Source of the DNA: Bacteroidota bacterium
GTDB lineage: Bacteria > Bacteroidota > Bacteroidia > Cytophagales > Cyclobacteriaceae
NCBI GenBank assembly: GCA_016178785.1
Contig: JACOSO010000024.1
Coordinates: 1 to 64,000, forward strand
Length of the DNA stretch: 64,000 nucleotides
Reading direction: 5' to 3'
Positions 34,961 to 44,200 of the stretch are shown in pieces; position 1 is the stretch's first letter, and every line of letters starts with the position of its first letter. The notes under the pieces are model-generated. The model ran no database searches and was not told where the DNA came from. It saw only the letters and a program-made list of their open reading frames with translations. The position numbers and the translations under genes are program-made.

Positions 34961-35881
34961 ATGGATTTGAACGGATTGAAGCATAAACATAATGGAGAAG
35001 TTAATGGCAGGCACCATTCTTCAAATGGACATCATAATGGTAATGGCCACCTCAACGGAAAAAACCCTTTTCAAAATAGTTACCCAGTATTTCACCTTGG
35101 TGAAAGGCTAACCGAAGATCAAAAGAATTTTTTTGACCGGAATGGCTTTATTCATTTCAAAAATTTTATTGGCAGGGAAAAAGTGACTGAGCTTTTAAAA
35201 GAGGCCGAAGCCATTCAACACGATTGGGTAACTAATGATTACAAGGCGATCAACGGAGTACCTATAAAGTATGGTACCGATGTTGATGGCAAAAAAATCG
35301 TTCAGCGATTTGCTTTCATTAATCAGCATAGCGAAAAATTTTCTGAGATACTGAAAGATTCACGTATTAAAAGTTTGTTTGAATTAATCGGCACAGCCGA
35401 CTGCCGAATTGGAGAAACTGAAAAAGACGGCTTGGTTTTCAATCATTACATCAATACAGACGAGAGCAATTTCAGCCAACTTGGCTGGCACACGGATGCT
35501 TTACGTGATATTTTTCAAGGGCAAAAAATAATGCCTATGCTAAATGTGGGCATCCATTTAGACAATTCAACTACGGACAATGGCGGGCTTCGTCTAATCC
35601 CGGGCACGCACAATAAAGGCATAGGCACTATGCTTTTCAAAAAAATTTACTTTATCAGCCATAAGCCTGATAAAAAAGAACTTGGCCTCAATGTGGAAGC
35701 CGGTGATTTGACTGTGCATGATGGCCGTCTTTGGCATCGTGTGGCGCGCTCACCATTCACCGGTGAGAAAAGTCGCAGGCGAGTAATGTATGTTCCTATC
35801 GTAACAGGAAAGTTCACTCCTCGAGATAAAGACAGCAAACCGTTGCTATACCAGCGGCTCATCTCTATCACCAATAGATAA
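34961..35881 (+). CDS. Phytanoyl-CoA dioxygenase (PhyH) family protein
   Basis: Predicted non-heme iron, 2-oxoglutarate-dependent hydroxylase of 306 residues. Iron ligands fit His177 and Asp179 in GWHTDAL and His259 in DGRLWHRVARSP; an Arg about 15 residues later (SRRRVMY) would bind 2-oxoglutarate. The first 35 residues are an unusual Asn/Gly/His-rich tail. Its stop codon overlaps the next ATG (TAATG), so it is coupled to the SDR gene. Substrate could be an acyl chain or small hydroxylated lipid; not proven. Confidence 0.88.
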   Translation: MDLNGLKHKHNGEVNGRHHSSNGHHNGNGHLNGKNPFQNSYPVFHLGERLTEDQKNFFDRNGFIHFKNFIGREKVTELLKEAEAIQHDWVTNDYKAINGVPIKYGTDVDGKKIVQRFAFINQHSEKFSEILKDSRIKSLFELIGTADCRIGETEKDGLVFNHYINTDESNFSQLGWHTDALRDIFQGQKIMPMLNVGIHLDNSTTDNGGLRLIPGTHNKGIGTMLFKKIYFISHKPDKKELGLNVEAGDLTVHDGRLWHRVARSPFTGEKSRRRVMYVPIVTGKFTPRDKDSKPLLYQRLISITNR

Positions 35882-36663
35882 TGGCGTTTGCATTGATTAC
35901 AGGAGCCAGTGGCGGCATTGGCTTGGACATAGCGCGTGAACTTGCGCAGCGAAAAATTGATTTGCTCCTAGTAGCGCGCTCAGAAAAAAATCTTTCCGAA
36001 GCTAAAAAAAACCTCTCTGAAAAACATGGTGTACGTGTAGAGTACCTAAGTGCAGACCTTTCTTCATCTGAGGGAGTTAATTCTTTAATGAATTGGATTT
36101 CGAAAAATAATTTCGAAATCAATATCTTGATAAACAACGCTGGCTATGGAGTTTGGGGAACTGTGGAACAGACCCCATGGGATCAGCTTAATAATATGAT
36201 GCGACTGAACATGATTTCGGTTGTAGAACTAAGTCAAGCCCTTCTTCCGGAATTGAAAAAGCATAAGCAATCCTATATTCTAAACGTAGCGAGCACCGCA
36301 TCCTATCAGGCGGTTCCGACACTAGCGACTTATGCTGCTACGAAATCTTTTGTGCTTCTTTTCACTCGTGGTTTGAGAAAAGAATTGGGCAAGACCAACG
36401 TATCTGTTACCTGCGTTAGCCCCGGGGCAACATCTACCAGCTTTGTTGATCGTGCAGGTATGAATGATTTTTTAAAAAAACGCGCAGAGAAATTCAGCAT
36501 GAAATCGGAAGATGTGGCGCGAATTGCTGTTCGTGGCATGTTCAACAAAAAAGCAGAAGTTATCCCGGGATTGGTGAACTGGCTATCGGTGCAGATGACC
36601 TACCTCGTTCCAAAAAGTATTCCTGAAAATATTGCGGAAGGGCTTTATAAAACCAAAGTCTAA
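35881..36663 (+). CDS. Short-chain dehydrogenase/reductase
   Basis: Classical NAD(P)-binding SDR of 260 residues: cofactor motif TGASGGIG (7-14), NNAGYG, catalytic Ser138, Tyr151 and Lys155 (YAATK). Hydrophobic C-terminal region (VNWLSVQMTYLVP) could touch the membrane. Coupled to the PhyH gene by TAATG. The context suggests it may reduce a ketone formed from or next to a lipid substrate. It converges on the Omp85-like gene with a 4-base overlap at the stops. Confidence 0.88.
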   Translation: MAFALITGASGGIGLDIARELAQRKIDLLLVARSEKNLSEAKKNLSEKHGVRVEYLSADLSSSEGVNSLMNWISKNNFEINILINNAGYGVWGTVEQTPWDQLNNMMRLNMISVVELSQALLPELKKHKQSYILNVASTASYQAVPTLATYAATKSFVLLFTRGLRKELGKTNVSVTCVSPGATSTSFVDRAGMNDFLKKRAEKFSMKSEDVARIAVRGMFNKKAEVIPGLVNWLSVQMTYLVPKSIPENIAEGLYKTKV

Positions 36664-37775
36664 AAAGCTTCGGTGATATAGAAATAAAACCCGTTGGAGC
36701 GCTGACCAAACCCCACGTCAAATCGGAAATTCAATTTTTCTTTTTTGTCGATGGCATAGCGGATGCCTGTTCCCACTGCTGGTTTCAATCCATTGAATGT
36801 AAAGACATCTTCTGCCTTGCTGCCTACCCTACCGGCTGCACCAAACAAAACCATTCCGAGGCGGTTGATCAAATGTATTCGATGTTCCACCTGAAACGCA
36901 ATAAGATTCTTGTCCGTGAATCTTCCTTCATAGTAGCCCCGCATAATAGTGTTGCTGCCGATGTTGGCCATACTTCGCACAGGGACAGTGCCATTGTTAG
37001 CATGGAGCACAAACTGAAACGCGAGCACATGATTTTTTGAAAGTGGGAAATATTTTCTGATATCTACCGCTTGAGAAGTGAAATTATATCTGCTTCCAAG
37101 AAGGTCAGAGAAATCATTTACGGAATACGAAAAATAAAGACCTTTGGTGGGGCTAAATGCATTATCGCGGCCATCCCAGAGTGCCACCAGACCCAAGCCT
37201 GAAATAAAGCTCCCACTGCGGCCATTCACATTTTGCTGGTCAAAAAGACTCTGGCCCGAAGGCAATCCTTTTCCGTATTCAAATGAGAAAACATTTTGCA
37301 TTTCGAAGGCAGCTCCAAGAAAAAGTTTTTTATAGGTCCTTCTAAGAAGCTGAGGGTACAAATAAAATTGGCCGATTGTATATCTCTCAAAATCGTTTCC
37401 AGAATTATTTCCCAGTCCCCAAAAACGATCGGGAAAATAACTGGTTGATGCTTTGGTCTTCAAGAGATATTTTTCATTGTGAAAGAAAATGACGCTTTCC
37501 ATCGCCAGTACGGCCTGATGTCGAAGCGTGTAAAGTCCTAACGCCTGCACATAAGAAGTGCGGGTGGTTGAATCGTGGCCAAGCTTGAAATAATAGTTCC
37601 CGGCACCGCCAAAGGCCAACGTTGTCTCCGGAGAATAGATCATCGCGGGAAATGCAAACACTTTCCTCTTCTTTCCCTTATGAATAATTGAATCTTTCTC
37701 GAGATTGATTTGTGCGCAGACGTCAATGCTGGAGCAAAAAAAAATGAGAGGGATTAAAAGAATAAATCTATTCAA
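36660..37775 (-). CDS. Omp85/BamA-TamA-type outer membrane protein
   Basis: Exported 371-residue protein with a signal peptide ending DVCAQ. It has the strand pattern of an Omp85/surface-antigen barrel (YYFKLGHDSTTRTSYVQAL, GLGLVALWDGRDNAFSPTKGLYFSYS, MRGYYEGRFTDKNL holding the conserved RGY/F motif, and an aromatic C-terminus EAF). The N-terminal POTRA repeats are too short or absent, so it is a barrel-only member rather than BamA itself. First seen at the end of a long minus-strand envelope run. Confidence 0.82.
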   Translation of the reverse strand: MNRFILLIPLIFFCSSIDVCAQINLEKDSIIHKGKKRKVFAFPAMIYSPETTLAFGGAGNYYFKLGHDSTTRTSYVQALGLYTLRHQAVLAMESVIFFHNEKYLLKTKASTSYFPDRFWGLGNNSGNDFERYTIGQFYLYPQLLRRTYKKLFLGAAFEMQNVFSFEYGKGLPSGQSLFDQQNVNGRSGSFISGLGLVALWDGRDNAFSPTKGLYFSYSVNDFSDLLGSRYNFTSQAVDIRKYFPLSKNHVLAFQFVLHANNGTVPVRSMANIGSNTIMRGYYEGRFTDKNLIAFQVEHRIHLINRLGMVLFGAAGRVGSKAEDVFTFNGLKPAVGTGIRYAIDKKEKLNFRFDVGFGQRSNGFYFYITEAF

Positions 37776-37803
37776 AACGCCAACAAAATTCAGCGCAAGA
37801 TGA

Positions 37804-38673
37804 TTATTTAGTTTTTAAAACGAAAACTACCCGGCCTTTTGATTCTGAGGGCACTTTGCCACTCGAAGTACGTACCAAAGAGTTCTTTTGAATTTCTGCT
37901 TTCAAAAGCTGCTCTGCTCTCAGGCTGAGGCCTCGGCTGATTGTGCTTATCTTTTTAATGTCACCATTTTCATCACAAATAATTTCAAATTCAATGGTTC
38001 CATTTTCGTTGTCGGGAATTTCAGGAGGCTTGGGTGTACTTGCCCACTCCCATCCTGACATGGCTAAGCCAAAGCCATCACCTCCTCCTCCACCACCTGG
38101 CTTTCCGTAAAGTGCTTTTGCCTCAAGCGAACCCTGCGGATTTCCTTTGTCGCCAACTTTACCTGCGTCATCACCTTGGCTTTGGTTCGTCTCCCCCTTT
38201 TTTTCTCCTTTAGTTCCGGTGTAAACAGCTTCTTTTTTAACTACCTGCTTTGCATCTTCCGATTTCTCCTTCTTGATTTCTACTTTTTCTTTCGGTTTAT
38301 CTTCAGGCTTGTTCTTTTTTGCTTTTACCTCCACATCACTCGTTTCATCCGAAATTATCTTGTCGTCCTTTTTTTCTGCTACATCAGTTTTTTGTACCTC
38401 CTTCACGGGTTCAACATCTGTTTTTTTCTCATCAGCTTTCTGATCCTGGTTTTTGTCCTCTGCATTAGGATTTCCTACAGGAGTTTCAGGCTGGATTTCG
38501 CCACCGCCCTGAGCGTCCAAACCAAAATTCAATTCAACACCGTACTCAGGTGCAGGTGGGTAAGGTGCACGCCATGAAATCAAAAAGAAAAAGGTGAGGA
38601 ACAAGCTTGCGTGAATCCCAGCCGAAACTAGAAATGCTATCCGTTTATTCCTTGTATCTCTCGGCCCTTCCAT
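37804..38673 (-). CDS. TonB/TolA-like energy transducer
   Basis: Inner-membrane-anchored protein of 289 residues. One membrane segment near the N-terminus (IAFLVSAGIHASLFLTFFFLI, about 12-32), then a long Lys/Glu/Asp/Pro-rich rod that should span the periplasm, a glycine run, and a C-terminal domain (IEFEIICDENGDIKKISTI) of TonB-like make-up. No exbB or exbD is in the window. It sits between the SPOR gene and the Omp85-like gene on the same strand. Confidence 0.78.
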   Translation of the reverse strand: MEGPRDTRNKRIAFLVSAGIHASLFLTFFFLISWRAPYPPAPEYGVELNFGLDAQGGGEIQPETPVGNPNAEDKNQDQKADEKKTDVEPVKEVQKTDVAEKKDDKIISDETSDVEVKAKKNKPEDKPKEKVEIKKEKSEDAKQVVKKEAVYTGTKGEKKGETNQSQGDDAGKVGDKGNPQGSLEAKALYGKPGGGGGGDGFGLAMSGWEWASTPKPPEIPDNENGTIEFEIICDENGDIKKISTISRGLSLRAEQLLKAEIQKNSLVRTSSGKVPSESKGRVVFVLKTK

Positions 38674-38701
38674 CCTCTACTCTATAAAAATATTAAGGGA
38701 A

Positions 38702-39385
38702 TTAATACTTCAGCACCCAGAGCGCATCTCCATATTCAGGTTTAGAGGCATCCGCGTTTGACTGTGCACTGGCGAATGAATCGAAGTCACCAATGCAAAG
38801 GCGGTAAAATTTCCATTTGCCGAATGGTGGAATGATCTTGGTGGACTTGCCTTCGGCACTTAGTTTCTTCGCTCTGTCCATGGCTAGGTCACCATCTACC
38901 GAACTTGAAACGACTACATAATATCGTCCGGTGCGATCGGCCAGTGTCTCGATAGTGCCATCTGCAGGTTTAGCATTTGCAGCTGCTTCTCGCTTGAGCC
39001 TTTCATCTTCGGCTACCCTGGCCAAACTGTCTGCTACAACCTTATCCCTGGCTTTCCGCTTTTCTTCGAGCAGTGCCAATTTTGCTTTCTCTTGCTTTGG
39101 AACCCAGACATACTTGTAGGCGAGAAAGCCGCCCACTAGAAGTACCAAACCGACCAGCAAAGCGATAACGAAACCTGACTTAGAGCTCTCCTCTTCCTCC
39201 TCATAATAAGGAGCGGGCTCTGAGGTTGAGCTGCTTTGTGTGGTGGATTTAGAACTTGACGTTTGCTCCTGTGCCGTTGTCGATTCTTCTGTAGTTTTCG
39301 AGGAATCTAGTTGCTCCAGCGGCTTATATTCTATATCGGGCAAACCGAAATTCTCTGCATCTTCCTGGTTTTTGTCTTCTGCCAT
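38702..39385 (-). CDS. SPOR domain membrane protein
   Basis: A 227-residue protein with a cytoplasmic Ser/Thr/Gln-rich region, one membrane segment (SGFVIALLVGLVLLVGGFLAY, about 71-91), a charged linker, and a C-terminal SPOR fold (RYYVVVSSSVDGDLAMDRAKKL ... FYRLCIGDFDSF). SPOR domains bind denuded glycan strands, often at the division site. It lies 28 bases upstream of the TonB-like gene. Role in division or envelope linkage is inferred. Confidence 0.88.
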   Translation of the reverse strand: MAEDKNQEDAENFGLPDIEYKPLEQLDSSKTTEESTTAQEQTSSSKSTTQSSSTSEPAPYYEEEEESSKSGFVIALLVGLVLLVGGFLAYKYVWVPKQEKAKLALLEEKRKARDKVVADSLARVAEDERLKREAAANAKPADGTIETLADRTGRYYVVVSSSVDGDLAMDRAKKLSAEGKSTKIIPPFGKWKFYRLCIGDFDSFASAQSNADASKPEYGDALWVLKY

Positions 39386-39412
39386 AACGTTAGGTTTAAC
39401 TGTATGTTAATA

Positions 39413-39420
39413 CAAAAATA
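39413..39420 (-). promoter_or_regulatory. Putative -7 promoter box of the SPOR gene
   Basis: Minus-strand TATTTTTG matches TAnnTTTG, 27 bases before the ATG at 39385, so the SPOR gene and those after it probably start a new transcript. Confidence 0.45.
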
Positions 39421-39470
39421 AACGAATTTCCATGAAATAGCCATGCTTTCGCCCAATGGATCGTCAAAAA

Positions 39471-41279
39471 TCAAAAACTCCAGCTCGCTCCACCAAGTAC
39501 TTGAAAGCCTCTTACGGGGTAATTCAAATACATCTGATACCTGCTCGACAAAACATTATTGAAGGTGAAGAACACCGAAAATTGCTTCGACACAAAGTAG
39601 TTTGCTCTTATATTCAAGTCAGCAGCGGCATTAAGTGAAACCAAATTCTTTTTTTCTAAATCTAATGCTTTTGCTCCCCCTTGCGCAATAAAGTCCACTT
39701 CGAGCAGAAGTTTATCGTAAATATTGTATGCTGAGTTAATGGTCATTCGATAGGAAGGCCTTTGCAATGCTCCGCTCTCAAAATTTTTCCCCGTGATACT
39801 CCTGGCGGTGGCAATCTGGTTGGCGATGGATGAAGAATAAATCCAATAATCTGCTCTGGCATTTAATTTAAATCTGCCGGTAGCGTAGCCCAGTTCGCCA
39901 AAGAAGTTGGTCCGTTGCGTGTTTCCGTTATCATAAACCACATTGAACTTCGATCTAAGAGCCTTGGTTGTATCTGCTTGTGAGTAATTATAAAAGTTTT
40001 TCAGCGTGGTGAAAGACAAGCCAGCGCCAAATGAAACTTTACTGCTAAGCTTCCCGCGAAGTCCTCCTAAAAACTCAAGCTCACGATTAGTGTTGAAAAT
40101 ATTTATGTTGGAATTGATCCAAACATTTTCGCGCGAAAGCGAATGCAATGAAACTTTGTCAATATCGCCTGTAAGTCCTGCGTAAGCATCAACGGATGAT
40201 GACAGGCTGTAATTTGCTGCGAGGTTAGGATAAACATGAAGCCCATTTTGCTTACCAATGGTGTCGTTTTCATAGATTGCATTTGCTCCAACCGTTAATG
40301 AAAGGTTCTCAATAGGTGCAAAAACAAAGGCGGGCTTCGCCTTAAAAATATGTCTTGCGTTCGCTTTGACTAGTACATCTTTTCTATTAATCAAAAAATA
40401 ATCGGAGTTGATGATGATCTTTTTGTCTTTATCAATTTTGTATTCGCTTAACAAATCGAGACTCGTTTCACTCTCAGTCGCAGAGTAGTGATCATTTAAT
40501 TGACTGTAGCCCGCCTTGAGGTTATATTTAAAATTGGCGGGCTTCGAATTTTCGAGTTCTCCACCAAAGCTCACCACATCATAGGTCTGCCTGATTGAAC
40601 TTGATGAAACGTTTTCATTCGGTCTGTATCCATAAAAATGGGTAGTCGTATTTTCGTAATTCAGAAATCCACCTAAAGCAATTTGATTGCCGATAGCCTT
40701 ACCAAACAAACGAAGCTCGGTATTGCCGCTGGCCGAGTTGCCATCATCGACAGGACCACTCAAAAAGCTGCGATGGTAAAACTTAGCGCCATAGTATTTG
40801 TTTTTACTGCGCTTGCTTGCAAAATAAGCTTCGGCATAAGGAGAAGAATAATTCCCGAAACCGGCACTCACATAGTTGCCGTAGATTTTGGAGATCGGCT
40901 CTGTTTTTAGTTTTAGCGGACGGATGGCCGGATTGTAATCCTGAACATTGAATGACAAATTTTTAAATTGATAAGTGATCTCCGGCTTGATGGGCTCTGC
41001 AGGTCGTGGTGGTACTTTTTCGAAATTGCGATTGGCCTGAGGTACCGTGATCCGTCTGTCCTTTTCAATGACCACTTCCACTTTCTGAATTTCGCCCTCA
41101 CCCCATTTTTCCTTCTCAACTTGGGCACGAACATCAAGACTTAAAGCAAAGAAGAAAAAAGCAAAAGTAGACAGTAGACGGCAAGCAGTAGGGAGTGAAT
41201 GCATGCCAGCTCGCAACTCAAGGCTTGCAGCTTGTGGCCTCAGGTCTATGGCTTCTTTCAGTTTGTTTATAAATGTCAT
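39471..41279 (-). CDS. TonB-dependent-receptor-like outer membrane barrel
   Basis: Large exported barrel of about 600 residues with no visible plug domain. The annotated ATG at 41279 lies 2 bases past the TPR stop; a second ATG at 41204 would begin directly at a signal peptide ending VRAQ. The segment between them is encoded by a dispersed repeat (41164-41250), so the N-terminus may be an artefact of insertion. After a Pro-rich link (KVPPRPAEPIKPEITY) come many amphipathic strands and a final QVLGGASWSF. Substrate unknown. Coupling and order suggest it works with the TPR protein. Confidence 0.8.
   Translation of the reverse strand: MTFINKLKEAIDLRPQAASLELRAGMHSLPTACRLLSTFAFFFFALSLDVRAQVEKEKWGEGEIQKVEVVIEKDRRITVPQANRNFEKVPPRPAEPIKPEITYQFKNLSFNVQDYNPAIRPLKLKTEPISKIYGNYVSAGFGNYSSPYAEAYFASKRSKNKYYGAKFYHRSFLSGPVDDGNSASGNTELRLFGKAIGNQIALGGFLNYENTTTHFYGYRPNENVSSSSIRQTYDVVSFGGELENSKPANFKYNLKAGYSQLNDHYSATESETSLDLLSEYKIDKDKKIIINSDYFLINRKDVLVKANARHIFKAKPAFVFAPIENLSLTVGANAIYENDTIGKQNGLHVYPNLAANYSLSSSVDAYAGLTGDIDKVSLHSLSRENVWINSNINIFNTNRELEFLGGLRGKLSSKVSFGAGLSFTTLKNFYNYSQADTTKALRSKFNVVYDNGNTQRTNFFGELGYATGRFKLNARADYWIYSSSIANQIATARSITGKNFESGALQRPSYRMTINSAYNIYDKLLLEVDFIAQGGAKALDLEKKNLVSLNAAADLNIRANYFVSKQFSVFFTFNNVLSSRYQMYLNYPVRGFQVLGGASWSF
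41164..41250. repeat. Phrase repeat inside the barrel gene N-terminus
   Basis: On the minus strand it reads AAGCTGCAAGCCTTGAGTTGCGAGCT followed by CTACTGCTTGCC and TCTACTGTCTAC (parts). The CTACTGCC/TCTACTG part matches the phrase at 7547-7581. It encodes residues immediately before the signal-peptide core. Confidence 0.55.
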
Positions 41280-41281
41280 TC

Positions 41282-44200
41282 TCAATTCTTGTCGTTGCTT
41301 AGCGAATCAGTCTTTGGCCTTTTCTTCGATTCATTCTCATCGATCACTTTCAATTTTGTTGTGGCTTCATTCTTCACTTCATCCATCGGAAAATTATCAA
41401 CAAGTGACTTCAGTGTGGCCTTGGCTTGATACACATCGCCTAACCCTAGGTAGCTATCTGCCAAGAGCAAATAAGATCTACCAACCCATTCCGTGTACGA
41501 AGCAAAATCAGAATTCAAACCAAAGAGTGTCTCATTACATTGTTTGTAATCTTTGGCGTTGTAAAAAATTTCTGCCAACCTGTATTTTGCCTCTGCGCCA
41601 TATTCGTCTTGTGCGGCATTGATCGTGCTTAAGAATTCGTCTTTGGCAGTTTCAAGATCACCTTTGCCTATTGCAGCTTTACCAAGATAGAGCAAAGCTT
41701 TGTTTTGCGCACCGGCATTTACACTTCCTCTTTCTAAAATCACTTTCGCATATTTTTCTGTGGAGTCATATTTTCCCAATTGATAATAAGAATCCATCAA
41801 GCCATTCCATGCATTGTATTGCTCTTTCTTGTTCGAAGCTTCTTTCGCAAGAGTTTGAAAAAACGGAACAGCCTTGTCAAAGTGCGCTTGTTTAAATTCC
41901 AGTTCGGCAATGCGCCCTGTAACTTTCCCGGCCATTGAAAAAGTTTTGTTAGTGTTTAATTCGTAATACAAGGCCAACGCTTTTGCATCTTTTAATCGAT
42001 AGAATGATTCCGCCTGGTAATATTTCGCTTCAGGTAAATTCGCGCTTTGCGGATAGGACGTAATGTAGGTGTCAAAGTTTTTGATGGCGCTGGAATACTG
42101 TTGATCGAAATACAAATTTTTTGCAGCCTCAAATTCTACGGTCTCAATTCCTTTGGCATCTGGAATATTTTTCTTGGCCAGCGCCAAATATTTATCGAAC
42201 TCACCCGAACGATTCGCCAGGTTAAGCGCTTCCTGCAAAGGCAATAAGACTTCTTTGGTCGCTGGATGAGTTGGATAATTCTCAATTACCGTGATGTAAT
42301 CCTGTGCCGTTTTATTAAAGTCTTTCAAATTATAAAACGATGCTGCCCTTCTCACATAAGATACTGGTATGAACGGTGAGGAAGGATTAGAAGCGATCAA
42401 GGCGGTGTAACCATTCTTAGCCTCTTCATAATTCCCTTGCTCAAATTCCAATTGCGCCAACTGAAATCTCGCCTGATCAATAAATCTTGAATTTGAATAG
42501 TTTTTAATAACTTGATTCAACTCATTTTTTGCCTCCCCATACTTGCGTTGAATACCGAGAATGTTTCCCGCCTGAAAATGTGCGTAATCATTGTCTCCTG
42601 AGTTGAGGGCAATTCCTTTCTTGTAGTAAGTCAAGGCATCGCTGTACTGTTTAGAAACAAAATAACAATCTGCCAGGCGCAACGCTCCATCGGCAAGATT
42701 GGGTTGGCGGCCGGGAGACTTTAGAACAAATTCTTTAAAACTGAACAAAGCCCGATCGTATTGCTGAAGATTGAAGTACGCATAACCCAATCCATATCGC
42801 GCTTTCAAAATCAGTGAAAGGTTTTCTTCTCCTTCACCAATTACTCTCAAATAATTAGAAGCCGCTTGTTCAAACTTTCTTCCGATAGAATAGGCCTCGC
42901 CATTCCAGAAACTTGCCTCAATTACAAAGCTTTTATCCACAGAATGTTGCAGTGATTTTTCAAAATACTGAACGGCCTGTGAATAGTTTTCCTGATTGAA
43001 CAACTCCATGCCTTTGAGCATCGCTGCTTTTTCGTATGCACGCTCCACGGCTTCACTTCTATTGGCGGGAAGGGATTCAATGTATTCAATTGCTTTGTTA
43101 AAATTATTAGCGTTTACATATGCTTGTGAAAGCAACTCCTTTATCTCGAGGGTATGCAAACTGTTTGGAAAAGTCTTTAATGTCTTTTCAAATTCGGCAA
43201 TCGCCTGATCAGGTTTACCGAGATCATATGAGATTTTCGCAAACTGAAATGAAGACTCTTCAACTAACTTCTGATCAGGTTTGAATTTGCGAGCAATATC
43301 AAAAGCTGCAAGTGCCATTTGCTTTTGATTGTTCCTTAAATAAATATACCCCAGGTAATACGATGAATAAAATCCAACTGAATCAGCGTCTGCAAAAGAG
43401 TTCTTGAGATATGGCAATGCTTTTGAATCCTGATTTAAAACAAACGCAGAGTAACCTGCCCGTAGTAAAACACTTTTACTTGCTGTCGATTCTTTTCCTT
43501 CAAGATATTTATCGTAACCTGCCAAAGCATTTTTGTAATCTGCTTTTTTATAATAGGCCTCAGCCGAAAGCAAGGCAATATCATCGGCATTGGTCAAATC
43601 CGTTTTTGTGCTGACCGATTGAGCGTACGAGATCAACGCCTCGTAATCTTTTTGCTTGTAATAAACATTTGCAATTAAGTAGGGAACAATTGCAGCATAA
43701 GCTTCTGCTTGCTCAGCACGCTTCAAGTCAGTGAGCGCATTCGCGTAATCACCTAAACTATATTCAGCAAAACCCGCATAATAACTCGCAGCAGGTCCGT
43801 ACTGGCCGCCCTGGGCTTTGATGTAGTTGAATTGATCTAATGCATCTTTCAGGATTTTTTGACTGAACAAACTGTAGCCCCAGCGAAAGCGAGCTGTGTT
43901 TTGTTCGGTGGAAGAAAGCGCATCGAAGTTTGCTTTGTTAAAATAGGTTGCTGCCTTTTTGTAATTTTTTTCATTGTAGAAAAAAGTGGCCAAGTCCGCG
44001 TATGCTACAGATGCTTTAGCACCGGATGGATTATTATCTATAAAATCTTGAAGCTGTTTTTCGGCATCAACGTGATAAAGGTTCAGTGAACAAATTGCGC
44101 GATAGTATTCCGCGTCTTGCTTTTTGATGCTGGGCAGAGGATCCAAGCTAAGGTATTGGCTAAAATTTTCACGAGCCGCGGCATATTGATTCTGCCCCAT

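Noticed and set aside
38176-38577. Plus-strand ORF rich in Phe and Leu, looking like a membrane protein
   Set aside because: It is the antisense reading of the Lys/Glu-rich rod of the TonB-like protein (AAA/GAA codons read as TTT/TTC).
41203-41622. Plus-strand ORF of 139 codons over the barrel and TPR gene ends
   Set aside because: Antisense to two real genes; composition is that of a shadow frame, with no signal or domain pattern.
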